From: Tilletia caries
Lineage: Eukaryota; Basidiomycota; Exobasidiomycetes; Tilletiales; Tilletiaceae
Assembly: GCA_032718865.1 (NCBI GenBank)
Contig: JALUTQ010000003.1
Span: 464,001 to 528,000, forward strand
DNA: 64,000 nt
Direction: 5' to 3'
Of the stretch, positions 35,613 to 45,776 are shown piece after piece. A program made the translations under genes and the position numbers. Numbering within the stretch: position 1 is the first letter of the stretch; every line of letters begins with the position of its first letter. The notes beneath the pieces were generated by a model, which worked only from the letters and a program-made list of their open reading frames with translations, was not told where the DNA came from and did not search any database.

Positions 35613-35999
35613 TGTTGAAGATTGCATCTTCATAGCAACCTCCACGTGGTTGTGACCTTTCCACAGTCTTTCCTATATAGATGAGACCCTTAGTCTCATT
35701 TGTGACTCCACTTCCAGTCTCATCGATTCCTGCGTTTGTGACACGAAATCGTTGCGCAACGATGTGGCACACATTGTTCATTGCGCAATGGCTGTCCTCC
35801 CCCTGTACCCACAAAGCTATATAAGCAGGCACTTTCCACCACCAAAAAAAAAAAAAAAAAAAAGAAGTCTGGAGATACCGGGAATCGAACTCACGACAGA
35901 GTCGATCAGACTCTTAATCTGTTGTGAACATTCTACCACTATACTAAAAGGTGAGACCAGTCTCAACCCAAGTGTCATGGATGATGCATATATCCAACA
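35613..35999 (+). repeat. 3' LTR of the copia element
   Basis: 387 bp from TGTTGAAGATTG to ATATCCAACA, preceded by the purine tract GAGAGGGAG. It has TATA-like boxes near 35672 and 35818 and a 20-A run at 35844-35863. It differs from the 5' block except in the last 140 bp. Confidence 0.75.
35870..35946 (-). tRNA. tRNA-like sequence with broken acceptor stem, copy 2
   Basis: Same A-box/B-box sequence as at 31076-31152. On the minus strand it is followed by a T20 run (35863-35844), which would terminate RNA polymerase III. It is probably a tRNA-derived relic carried in the LTR. Confidence 0.4.
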
Positions 36000-36004
36000 A
36001 TATC

Positions 36005-37455
36005 ATCATACACCAATCCCAAACTCCCAGTCGAAGTCGCCCTGCCCACCCCAATCACATCCACCCCAGCCTTCCCCACCCAACCCCCAACAGCCAAACA
36101 GGACCGTCATCCAACTCAAAGGCTCCGGACCGACCGTACTCTCACTTTGCTGACGGCCTCGCCACCTTGCAGTCCTCCCTTCGCGAGTTCCTCTGTGCGA
36201 GCTGTCGCGGGCTTGCGGTTGGAGTCTTTTTTACTAAGCCTGTGGCTGAATCGAGCAGCGATGAGGATGAGGTTGCGCAAGTGAGGTTTCGTGTCAGGAG
36301 GAAATGCTGGCATCGTAAGTCCGGACTCAATCACATGCCAGAGTGCCAGATTCTCGAAGCTGACTCCGGTCTCTTATGCACCTCTCCTAAAGCGACAGCC
36401 GTGATGACTCGTCTGCCCCCTGCTGGGTTCGCGTCGGCTCCTTCGAGCTTCGAGCGAGTCGCGCAGTATGGGAAAGCGTCCGCGTCCTGGGCGAGTACAT
36501 GGTCCGGTACCTGTTCCAGTGAGACACCTCCGCCGACCATGGGTCCGAGTCCGGGTCTTGACAGACCATGGGCCTCTTCGCCCTCCAGCACCTCGTCCTC
36601 GCGCTCTCCCCGCTCATCGGTTCAAACACACGCACGGCCCGGCTCCACTGTCGGGAGAGTTGGCGAGAGTGGAGGCGGAGGAGTTGAAGAGGTTGTCGGA
36701 TGTGGGATAGGGGGAGGGGAAGGAGGTCGTTAAGAAGTTGCATATGCGGACGCTTCGAAGGGAGTGGACGGTGCGTTGGCTTGCTCGGTTGGGTCTGGGG
36801 TCTGCTTCAGGAAATGGAGGGAATGAGCGCAGTGAGGGTGAGGATGAGAAGACTCAGCATGAGCTGATCGACACGCGTCTGGTCGTGCTCGAGCGTCTGG
36901 ACTTCAGCATCCATCTCCGCCGACTGGCCGACTTCCCCTGCCTTCCTGGCGGGCACGTCTCGGGTCCCAACCTATTCGCCCTGTTGAGGGCCTCGTACTC
37001 CGTTCAGTCCCTCACCTCTTTTCATGATCTGGAACTGACCAACTGACCGGCTGAACTTTTTATCCTGTCAGCAGAGATCAGTGGCTCTTTAAGCCCTGGA
37101 TCATAACGCGCTATCTACGACGGCATCGTGAGAGGTGTTAGAAGCAGCCTCCCTCAAGTCATTCGATAGCAGCGGCGAGGCTTCCAACTCGCGGTCTCGG
37201 AAGGGCACGACAGGCGCCGCGTCCAAAAAGCGAGACGTGCACCGAGGTTTTTCTTTTCTTCGCATCACGCGGTGTTCGTTAATCGCTGGGATGCAATTGC
37301 TCGTCCTGTACTCGCTGGCTTATCTAGCTATCTACCCTCCTTTCAGTGATTCCTTCCCTCCTTCCCATCCCTTCTGCCCCCTTCACAGGCCTCTCTCTTC
37401 TCTCTTTAGCTTCTCACGGGAACCTCGCCCTCTGCCCAGGATGCGACTGCGAGCT
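36005..37455. other. Region without recognisable gene
   Basis: Open pieces in several frames (for example GELARVEAEELKRLSDVG near 36655-36708) suggest eroded coding sequence, but none shows a domain or coherent splice sites. Pyrimidine-rich sequence at 37330-37430 precedes the DOMON relic. Confidence 0.3.
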
Positions 37456-37794
37456 ATGATGTGAACAAAGAAGCTCGCCCCGTTTCTTGCGCTCGCTGCC
37501 CTCGCTCGAGCCAAAATCTTCAGGGACTCTTTCTGCAAGCGAGATTTGTGTATTACGGCGGTCTACGACAATGGAATTTCCTCCGTTAGCTACACGGCGG
37601 TAGCCTCACGCAAGGTTGGCTGGGTCGGTGTAGGACTAGGGGAGCAGATGGCCCGTGCAAAAGTGATGGTGAGGATTCGCTCATAAAATAACGTTTGGTT
37701 CTCAACACACATGCACTGTCTTTCATTCGAGCAGGTCGGATGGGCGCAACCAGGTGGAACGGTCGTCTTCTCTCAACGCTCGACTGTGTCACAC
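37456..37794 (+). pseudogene. DOMON-domain gene fragment
   Basis: ATG ATG at 37456 is followed at once by TGA. The same frame then reads TKKLAPFLALAALARA, a signal peptide. After it comes a DOMON-like (cytochrome-type) domain: KVGWVGVGLGEQMARAKVM up to 37668, then a 66-nt intron (37669-37734, GTGAGG...GAGCAG, phase 0), then VGWAQPGGTVVFSQRSTVSH. The W-x-G-x-G-x2-M and SQR...H pattern is typical of DOMON domains in secreted fungal redox proteins such as cellobiose-dehydrogenase cytochromes. The stop codon at position 3 and the loss of the frame after about 37794 argue for a broken gene. An unrecognised upstream exon could supply a start instead. It lies next to a Hsp70 relic. Confidence 0.5.
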
Positions 37795-38049
37795 GTATGC
37801 AGATTCAAGTTGAGGCCTTCGTTCCGGACCGAGCTGCGTCCATGTCAAGTATGTTGTCCTCTTTCACTGCGTCGTGAAATTACAGGCTCTACTTCTGACA
37901 TGCGTCTCACTTCGACGACGGCACCTACAGATGCATCGATGACAGTCTTGCGTTGGATGATTCCCGTTCGTGCTGATTTTACAAGTGACAGGAGTGCTAT
38001 TGTCGACAGACACAATGTGCGCCGCTTATACTCCTGACCCACTCCAGGC

Positions 38050-38454
38050 TACGTTCCGACAGACAAATTTAAGCTCTCCGGCATCGCGCCTGCTCCCCCT
38101 GGTGTCCCCCAGATCGAGGTCACCTTCGACGTCGACGCCAACTCTGTCTTCAACGTATCGGCCGCGGACAAGACTCCCGGCAAGTCGCAGAAGATTACCA
38201 TCAACAACGACAAGGCCCGACTGTCCAAAGACGACATCGAGCGCATGGTCAACGAGGCTGAGAAGTTCCGCGTATGTATTCGATCCCTTCCTCACGTGTT
38301 TGTAACAAACTGACCATTGCATTCACCTTCACGTCCACAGGCTGAGGACGAGGCCGCCACTGCCCGCATCACCGCCAAGAACGGCCTCGAGTCATACGCC
38401 TACAACCTCCGCAGCTCGCTCAACGAGGAGGCCTTTGCCTCCAAGTTCGAGCTG
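38050..38454 (+). pseudogene. Hsp70 fragment (substrate-binding domain)
   Basis: Only the end of the peptide-binding beta domain and the start of the helical lid of a cytosolic-type Hsp70 are present: [44 protein letters not shown] 69-nt intron (38272-38340, GTATGT...CACAG) splits EKFR from AEDEA, and the match fades after NEEAFASKFE. The ATPase domain is absent upstream, where a DOMON relic stands instead, and the C-terminal EEVD end is not seen. This is a displaced fragment of a chaperone gene and is unlikely to work. The unspaced junction with the DOMON relic suggests a rearranged segment. Confidence 0.75.
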
Positions 38455-41098
38455 ACGACAAGACTGTCCATCGTCCATTTCCAGGTAAGCGCAGCACTCA
38501 GCAAGCCAGCCGCCCAGCCCATCTTCCACACTGCCTCCTTCAGTCACCCACATCCGCTCTCTCCCCTTCCTCTCTGCAGAATGTCGAGATGACCAGCGCA
38601 ACTGCAAACTTCACTGACCCATACATCTTCCGCGTCACCTTTGAATGCATCTCTCCACTCACAGAGCTTGAGTGAGCCACGCCGATCCACAGGTAGCGAG
38701 CTCCTCCTGCCGCTGCTGCCCATGCTTATCTCTCTTCTCCCTCTTCTCCTCTCTTCCTCTCTCTCCCTATAGACATCGAGATGACTAACCCTTGTCAAAG
38801 CTTGGAAGTCGCTCCCTTCGCCTCATCATCCACATCCTTGTCTTCAGCTGATGAATCAAATATCAACGCTTCAATCTGTTCTGCGAGGGTGAATGCTGAC
38901 GGAGAATAAGAACACCCTTCATGCTTCTTTTTCGCCAGAGTTCGATGGTCAGAATCACCATCTCGCATTCACCTCTTTACTGCGCATGAAAGGCTTGGTG
39001 ACGATGATGGCCCACGCCCCAAGCGCCCCTTGTCATGCTGCAGCATGGTGAGTTGGGCTTGTTGCTCCAGAACAGCATACCTGTATACTGCGCAGACATA
39101 CTGACCTGGCTATGCCCTTCCTTCCCCTTCCACCGCTCTTCCCCATCAAATAGAATCTCGCAATCATGTCAACAGCTCTCCAACTCTCCCCCACCAGTCA
39201 CACGACATAATTGGTCGCTGTCGAGTCCGGTGCCAGTCCACCGGCCACACAGTTTCCCACTCGTGACTCGACTCACACGCGCCCATCCCTCCTCTCACCG
39301 TCGGCGCCAACGGAGTTCACGTTAACGTCCAGGTGCCGGCCCTCCAGAACGTTTGACTCGCATCCCAACTCCTCCACGTGCACTGGGATTTTGTGCGATC
39401 ACTTCACTCATTCGGAGGACAGAGTACTAATGAAGTGGGTGTTTCGATTTTCTGGCAGACACGTTCCAGGACCAACTGGCTGACATCTCTTACTCCACCC
39501 CTACCTCAGGTCTACTTCAACGAGATCGAGCTTCTCTTCAACACACACTGGCCTCTTGTCGAGCGCCTCATCGTTGTCGCTGCCAAGACCCTCCAAGCCT
39601 CTACATCAACATTCAGCGTCACCAATTCTCACAGGTCGACCAGGTTGGCATCGGCCTCTACATCTACAACGGCACTCGCTTATACGTCTTCACTGACCAG
39701 CCTCGGACCCCGCACCCGCAGCTGCCAACCCTGACTTCCCCATCATCTTTCAGTGATCCGGCGGCCGAGCTGAGGGTCTCGACCTTCTGACCGAAGCCAC
39801 TGGCGGGATCTCTATTTTCCTCGAGGTGAGAATTCCACTCCTTGCCTCTTCGCGTGGTCAATGTTTTGTTATGCTGACGAATGTCTCAATGGACAGCATC
39901 GATATTACGGTACCAGCAAGCCTCGACTCCATGATATCGGAAACACCCCATTTTGAACCGTCTGCGCAGCAAGACCAGCAGCAGCAGCGTCCCATGTTGC
40001 TGGCCCACGCAGAAGCCAACCAACTGACCGCCTCCAGCCTCTTCAACATCCGTTCGCGCTCAACGGAATACACCCCAGGTCCGCAGCTTGTCTCCTCTCT
40101 GCTGACGCTCTCTTACACAGCCTCGTACTGTTCTGAGGCATTTCCGCCTACCTCACTCACCTCCGGCGTCCCCGACCGGCCCGACATCAACGAAATCAAC
40201 CGTCTTGGCTCTTTTCTGGCAGGCCTTCACTCTCTCGCTACCCAACAGGGCGCGCCTCGCGGCACCGGTATAGGAAGTGTGGACCGACTGGCGATCATCG
40301 ACGATCATTTCGACCCTTGGCGCCCTGCAACCCCTCACTCGGGATGATTATGCAGAAGGAGGCTCGAGGACCGATACGCCGATGCGGCCATTCAAGTTGA
40401 TCCCGAATTGCTGGCAGCATTGCGACCAGAACTCACTTCCAACCCCAAGCGATGAGTGGAAGGCAGGGAAGGTACGGGAGAGGACTCGGAAGATTCATGA
40501 GGAGGAGGTTACTTTTCTTCGAGCTTGGTTGTTGCGCTGGGGCAAGTGACAGTCTCTCCATCGGAATCGTTCTGTCTACATGTAGCCTCCCTGAATAATC
40601 CTTGCTTTGCACTGGATATCACTTCTATTATGCGTAGTAGACACGCTATGTTTCAAGATACATCCGAGTAAGTACGATAGTCAATGAGCAGAATGAATCA
40701 ATCATTGAATGTTCCCGAACGCAACTAGACAAGGAACCTCCCTTACATTTTTGGACAGTTGTTCGGAAAGTTCTTCTGCTGTATGTGCATTCCGTGGCGC
40801 CTCGGCGAGGCAGGATTGCCAACCTGTCCAACCGACCGCCGTCCGCCTGGGTGGGATCTGCGAGGAGCGTGAGGAAATTGATTCCCATCTTCGATTGAAT
40901 TTTGTCGAGGTTGATCAGGGAGACGGAGAAGCCGAGACCGCCCTTAATGCTTCATTAACTGTGTCTAAACAGATCCCGGCGGACGAGCAAGGCGGACAAC
41001 CAAGCCTTGAGCGGTGAGCCAGAGCTGCAAAGAAAGGGAAAACCAAAGTCAGCCAGAAGTTCCCGCACCCCTTGAAAGAACGACAAATTTCTACTCAC
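38455..41098. other. Region of unassigned coding-like fragments
   Basis: Several plus-strand open pieces carry plausible splice signals, for example QVGIGLYIYNGTRLYVF near 39640-39700 and KIHEEEVTFLRAWLLRWGK ending 40549. No family is recognised and no consistent gene model can be built. It may be an eroded gene or several relics. Confidence 0.3.
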
Positions 41099-42655
41099 GT
41101 CAACGAACTCCGAAACAGGCATCGCCGCCAACGCCTTGTGGTCCTCAATAAGGGACATGATCTTGCTGTCGCGCGCCTCGTCAAAGTGGTCCTCGAGGTA
41201 CTTGCGCAGCTTCTTCGCAATGAGCGGCATGGCCTCCTCACGGCGACGGGCATAACCGACGGGCTGTTCGTCATTGAAGAAGAGACGCGTTCAGTCAGGG
41301 AGTCTGTACGAAAAGGGGAAGAGGGACACAACTCACGTAGTCAAACGCAATCGGCCCAATGGTGCTACCGTCCTTAAAGACGATCTCAACAGAGTTACCA
41401 ATGCTCCTCTTCTCCGGCTCCATGTACTCCTTCGTGTACCGACCCTCCTCCTTAACCTCCATCTTGGCCCGCAACTCTTCAATCTTCGGGTTCGCCGCAT
41501 AGTCATCGTTGTACATGTCAGGCGTCAACTTGCCATTCATGAGCGAGACAGCGACCATGTACTGGCGCGAGTGATCCCGGTCGGCGTAGGTGTGCAGCGT
41601 GCCCGCCTTGCTGATGATTCGCGCGGCAGCCTCTTGCGTCAGGAGCTTCACCTTCTCAATGTCGTCCGACGTCTTGCAGACCTTGGTCATCTCGGCGTGG
41701 GCGAGGGCGGCGGCCTCGCAGGCGGTGTGGGCGTGGAGCTCGGCGGGCACGAGCTTGAAGAGGCCGTTCTCCATCACGTAGGAGGTGTAAGGGCGCTGGA
41801 ATGCGAACTCATTGCCCTTGAAAAGGACGTCGTAGAAGCCCCAGACCTTGGCGGTGAGGACACTGGGCAGACCGGGCTGACCCTTCTGAACGAGCAGCCC
41901 AGGACTTACGTGAGGAATCGTTGGGCGCGTGACGGTAGGTGCGAAGACTCTGACCATCAACAAAGGCCTGGGAGATCACGTCGACAGTCTGGTCGCGGGA
42001 GTTACCGATCATCTTGGATTCGACGGCAGCGGAGGCGACCTTGACGAGTAGGACGTGGTCCAGACCGACACGGTTGAGCGAGTTCTCGATGGCGAGGGTG
42101 CCCTGGATCTCATGGGCCTGGATGGGGGCGGTGAGGATGTCCTGGACGGTGAGGGCTTCTTGCCGTTGGCGACTGCTGTGCGGGAGAGCCAGTCGGCGAC
42201 GGAGATGATGGTTCCAAGGTTGTCGGAGGGGTGGCCCCACTGTAAGATGCAAAAGCAGAGGATGAGGAAATGGTGAGACGCGTCCAGGCAGGGCGCAGGG
42301 CGCAGGTACTGTGGAAAAACGTACCTCGACAGCGAGCCAGGTGTCGTTGAAGTTGAGCCAGCGGATCAAAGCCCCCTTGTTGAAAGCGGCACGGATAGGG
42401 TCAAGGACGCGGTTGGTACCAATGACCTGTAACAGAAACAGAGGGAATGTCAGTCATTGGAGACGCGTTCGTATTGGAAGAAGATCATCTACCAACTCAC
42501 GCGAGCACCGTTGGGGACGGTGGTGCCGGGCACGACGGCGCCGAGGACGGAGACGGCCTGGGAGAAGTGGAGAGCCTCGACGGCGGATCCGACGGAGTCG
42601 AGGAGACACAGACGCGCAGTGTTGTAGGCGACCTCAAGAGACACTGTCGATATTC
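41099..42655 (-). pseudogene. prpD-like: 2-methylcitrate dehydratase (PrpD) pseudogene
   Basis: Exons from 5' to 3': about 42655-42501 (SVGSAVEALHFSQAVSVLG), about 42428-42325 (GALIRWLNFNDTWLAVE), 42239 to about 41340 and 41264-41099. The third has WGHPSDNLG, IQAHEIQGTLAIENS, NRVGLDHVLLVKVAS, AKVWGFYDVLFKGNEF, ADRDHSRQYMVAVSL and EKRSIGNSVEIVF. These are hallmark PrpD motifs. The enzyme dehydrates 2-methylcitrate in mitochondrial propionate breakdown. The copy is broken. One C is missing in the run at 42153-42155, shifting the frame before LTVQDIL. About 30 bp are lost near 41905 between SRKSWA and LLVQKGQPG. The N-terminal exon(s) are absent upstream of 42655. No clear final exon follows EFVD. 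A full copy presumably exists elsewhere. Confidence 0.8.
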
Positions 42656-43002
42656 GAGGGACGAGGATAGAATGGCAGGTCGGAGGTGACAGTGACAGGA
42701 GCGGATTCCGGGAGAGGGTGACCAATGAAGTGAATGTAACAGGCAACTTGATCTGCCAAGGGTTGAGGACTTGAGGTAGATGTGGTATAACTAAGTCTGG
42801 TGACTAGTCGTCAGCCGGAAGAAGGGTAACTGCGGTAGTCGGAGAAAAAGGGAAACGGAGAGAGGCGAGAGAAGTCAAAGTACAGACCAGAAGAGGTTAA
42901 GGGAGTCAAGAGAAGAATGTAAGGGTCAGTGAGAAAGAGGTGAGCGACAAGCAGGAGCGTGATTGCGCACTGGAGCACAAAGTGATCAGTCATGGACAGA
43001 AA
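42656..43002. other. Short non-coding stretch
   Basis: Expected site of the missing PrpD N-terminal exon, but no matching coding sequence is found. Purine-rich, no repeat seen. Confidence 0.4.
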
Positions 43003-43793
43003 TACAGTCCCCTATCACCCAGTGGAACACTTATCACCCAGTGGAACACCACCACAACACACCACAAAACAATGCTACAGAGCTGAAAATTTAGGACATT
43101 GTGCACTGTGTACTAGAGAGTAACCTCTCCAGGTTTGAAGTCGCTGCGAGGTGTCTACGGGGAGTTATGGTGTTCCGAAGGTGAAGAAGGGCCAGAATTC
43201 CATTAGTAGAAATTTGTACAGTCACTTTGAACACCACCGACAGAGAACTGACATGATAAACTAGCGCTGCGACTTCGACGGGAGTAGTAGCGACATACGC
43301 ATGGAGCACACTCCAAGTTAGAGACCTTGAAAAGGTTGGATGGTTAGGGTGCTATGGCTGTTGCAGTCTTAGGCAGTAAGGGCCACCGCCAAATCCACTG
43401 TCGGCATTTGCTTTCCTCGCTGAACGGGTATTTCACACGATGCTGAAAATTCTACCAGTGATTTCCTCCATAGCCTGACTCGTTGGCTCGCCAGGTCGTT
43501 CTGAAAACTAGCGGACACAATACGGCCTGGCATTTTGAAAATCGAAAGTGTTCCACTGGGTGATACGCCGTTAGTCTCATTTGTGCAACTTTTTTGACAC
43601 CACTCAAGGCCACCCTCCTGCTCGACCAGGAGACAAATTGACAAACGGAAAGCGGGAGCGGGTGCATCTATGGGAGGTGCATGATTCTTTCCAAGTGTCT
43701 GAATGTGGTTGCGTTGTGTTATTGTGACGGTTATCAGAGGGTTAGTGGTGCAAAACTGGTGCAAAGTGTTCCACTCGGTGATAGGGGACTGTA
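43003..43793. mobile_element. Tc1/mariner-like short inverted-repeat element
   Basis: Terminal inverted repeats of about 30 bp start TACAGTCCCCTATCACC at 43003 and are mirrored at the right end (…GGGGACTGTA, 43784-43793), with one mismatch. TA at both ends fits the TA target duplication of this superfamily. The motif CACCCAGTGGAACAC is repeated at 43017-43031 and 43035-43049 and in reverse near 43550. The interior (790 bp) encodes no transposase, so this is a non-autonomous element. Confidence 0.7.
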
Positions 43794-44239
43794 ACAACGA
43801 CTTCAAAGCAGACTTCCAGCGCTAAATTCACGCTCGACTGCAGCCTGGGTACGCCTTGACGAGAACGGTGAGCGATGAGCTGCTCGCAGACCATCCAAAA
43901 GTGAAAGGGAGAGGTGAAGGTGGTACGAAAGGGGCGCTTTATTACAAGCAGACGATGACTCGGCCATACGGCATACCATCCAGACTCGAGGAAGCTGTAG
44001 GCGTCGACGGCCGACGAGGCGTCCGAATAAATCCCGGAGGCAGAGACTGGGGAATCCTCCGGCCCACAGCCGGGTCACTATGACGAACGCATCACGATTC
44101 ACGCAGCTACCAACTGCCCAACTTACTCCAGCGTTCACCAACCTTCAACTCTGACCTGCCTAAAACTTACAAGTCGTGCCAGTGGTAAGTTGCTTGAGAT
44201 ACACGCCTACATCTACCAGGTGATGGTGCCCCAGAATGC

Positions 44240-44286
44240 TACTGACTACTGACTACTGACTACTGACTACTGACTACTGACTACTC
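44240..44286. repeat. Tandem repeat of a 7-bp unit (TACTGAC)
   Basis: About 6.5 consecutive TACTGAC units, near-perfect, in non-coding DNA. Confidence 0.95.
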
Positions 44287-44431
44287 GTCAGTCCATATTG
44301 ATCCATCAACTGTGGCCTGTGGGTCACCGATAAGGTACGCAATACACATATCACATTACACCTTTGGGCAGTTCTATCTGCTCAGTGCTCATCATCTATA
44401 TTGTGTGGAAAATCATGGCGGAGAGCTCGAA

Positions 44432-44448
44432 GGGTAGCGAAGCTACCC
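44432..44448. repeat. GGGTAGC palindrome in CGAA...TGAG context, copy 3
   Basis: GGGTAGC-GAA-GCTACCC with CGAA before and TGAG after. It is the third member of the hairpin family at 19628 and 27529, and carries a compensated arm substitution. Confidence 0.6.
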
Positions 44449-45776
44449 TGAGAGCGAGGCGCGGAGGGCGTCTATGTGATTTGAATGATTGACTGTGCTT
44501 CTGGGCCATTGTTTTAGGTATGCAATCCACATCCGACAGGTCACTGCATTGAGCACGCCTTTTTGAGAATTCGAGTCTAAGATATCCAGACCAAGCATTA
44601 AGCAACATCAGTCATCAAGAGTCAAGACATGCATGTTTCTTGGTACTTTTCATTTCCCGTTCATATTCTAATTTCTATAAACTCATGGCCTCAAAAAGCC
44701 TGGGGAACACTCTGGCTCAAAAGCCAGGCCGGTGGGATCGTTTGCGCCGGGGCGGTCTCACAAAATAAGGGTCTGATTTTGGCAGCACCCTCGACCAGCA
44801 GCCCTCACCAAGTCACCACATATGAGCAATTGCCCTTCAACTCTTCAACACCCACCAGCCTTCTGTGAGTGACCCATTGCTTCCTATCCCTGTCTCTCTA
44901 CGCTACTCAACTACTGCTTCCTTCCTTTCTGGTTCTTCTATTTCCAGTCTTAGGGTCCTCGCCTTACTCTCACGGCTCAGCTGAGCTTCATCAAGCGGCT
45001 CAATCTGGTGCGCGTCTCTCCTGCATGCTCCCCACGCCTGCATACGCGGCCTTACTGACTACCAAACTCTCTCATTCTCTCCTTTCTGCCCCAGCAGCAT
45101 CAGCGCGAGCCAGGTACTGGTTTCTCCCTGCCTACCAAGGGTGGTACGGTCGTGTTCCGCGCTCGCAGTGAGTCCAGTGATTCCAACCCTACTTTACGTC
45201 TTCTCACTATCTAAACGCAGCTGCTGACTGTTTTCTACGTCGGCAGCATCTCCATATCAGCCCACAACTACGGCAAGGCTCGTTCAGCGACTGTTGGGCC
45301 GTTGATTGTCGTGCGCCTCTTGTTTCTGCCGTCCTGCCGGTACGAACCCGGGCAGGCAATCCTTCTCGCATCATTACCAGTGAGTACCCTCAATTCCTAT
45401 CATGATCCTCACAGACGTGAATTGTTCTATCATCTGACAACATGTCATACCTACTCTCTTCACATCTATAGCACCCGCCAATTCATACCTGCGCAATCTA
45501 CATTCGACTAAGCAATACACCGTCTTCAAATACCCTTTTTCCCGAGTCCGAAGGTTCAGCTATCCAGCAGCGAGTAGTCTTAGGCAACTAATAAGTGAGT
45601 TCGAGTGAAGACTATGCTCCGCACGTTCGATCTTGCAGCGTGCCGCACATACATGATCCATCAGAATATCGCTGAGGGTGCTTATTGCTGAATAAATTCC
45701 TACCAACCCTTGACGCAACAGCACTGCAACGTGCGAATACACCAGCAGTTATCGGTCAATTCACATCTGTCTTTTC

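Larger units (their letters stand above)
30847..35999 (+). mobile_element. Ty1/copia LTR retrotransposon with unlike LTRs
   Basis: Whole-element ends are TGTTG (30847) and CAACA (35999), flanked by the 5-bp duplication ATATC. The 3' LTR is 387 bp (35613-35999), directly after a GAGAGGGAG purine tract. The 5' terminal block is 359 bp (30847-31205). The two share only their last 140 bp (31066-31205 and 35860-35999, one difference). The first part of the 5' block is instead a second copy of the 80-bp LTR end plus unrelated sequence. The 5' end is therefore rearranged. Gag-pol domains between are of copia type. Confidence 0.85.
43794..45776. other. Intergenic region, no clear gene
   Basis: No domain-bearing frame. 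It contains a TACTGAC tandem repeat and a GGGTAGC hairpin, listed separately. Short open pieces near 44870-45500 with possible splice sites could not be assigned. Confidence 0.35.

Noticed and set aside
44240..44286. Tandem TACTGAC units as a CRISPR-like array
   Set aside because: Contiguous 7-bp units without spacers, and the organism is a eukaryote.
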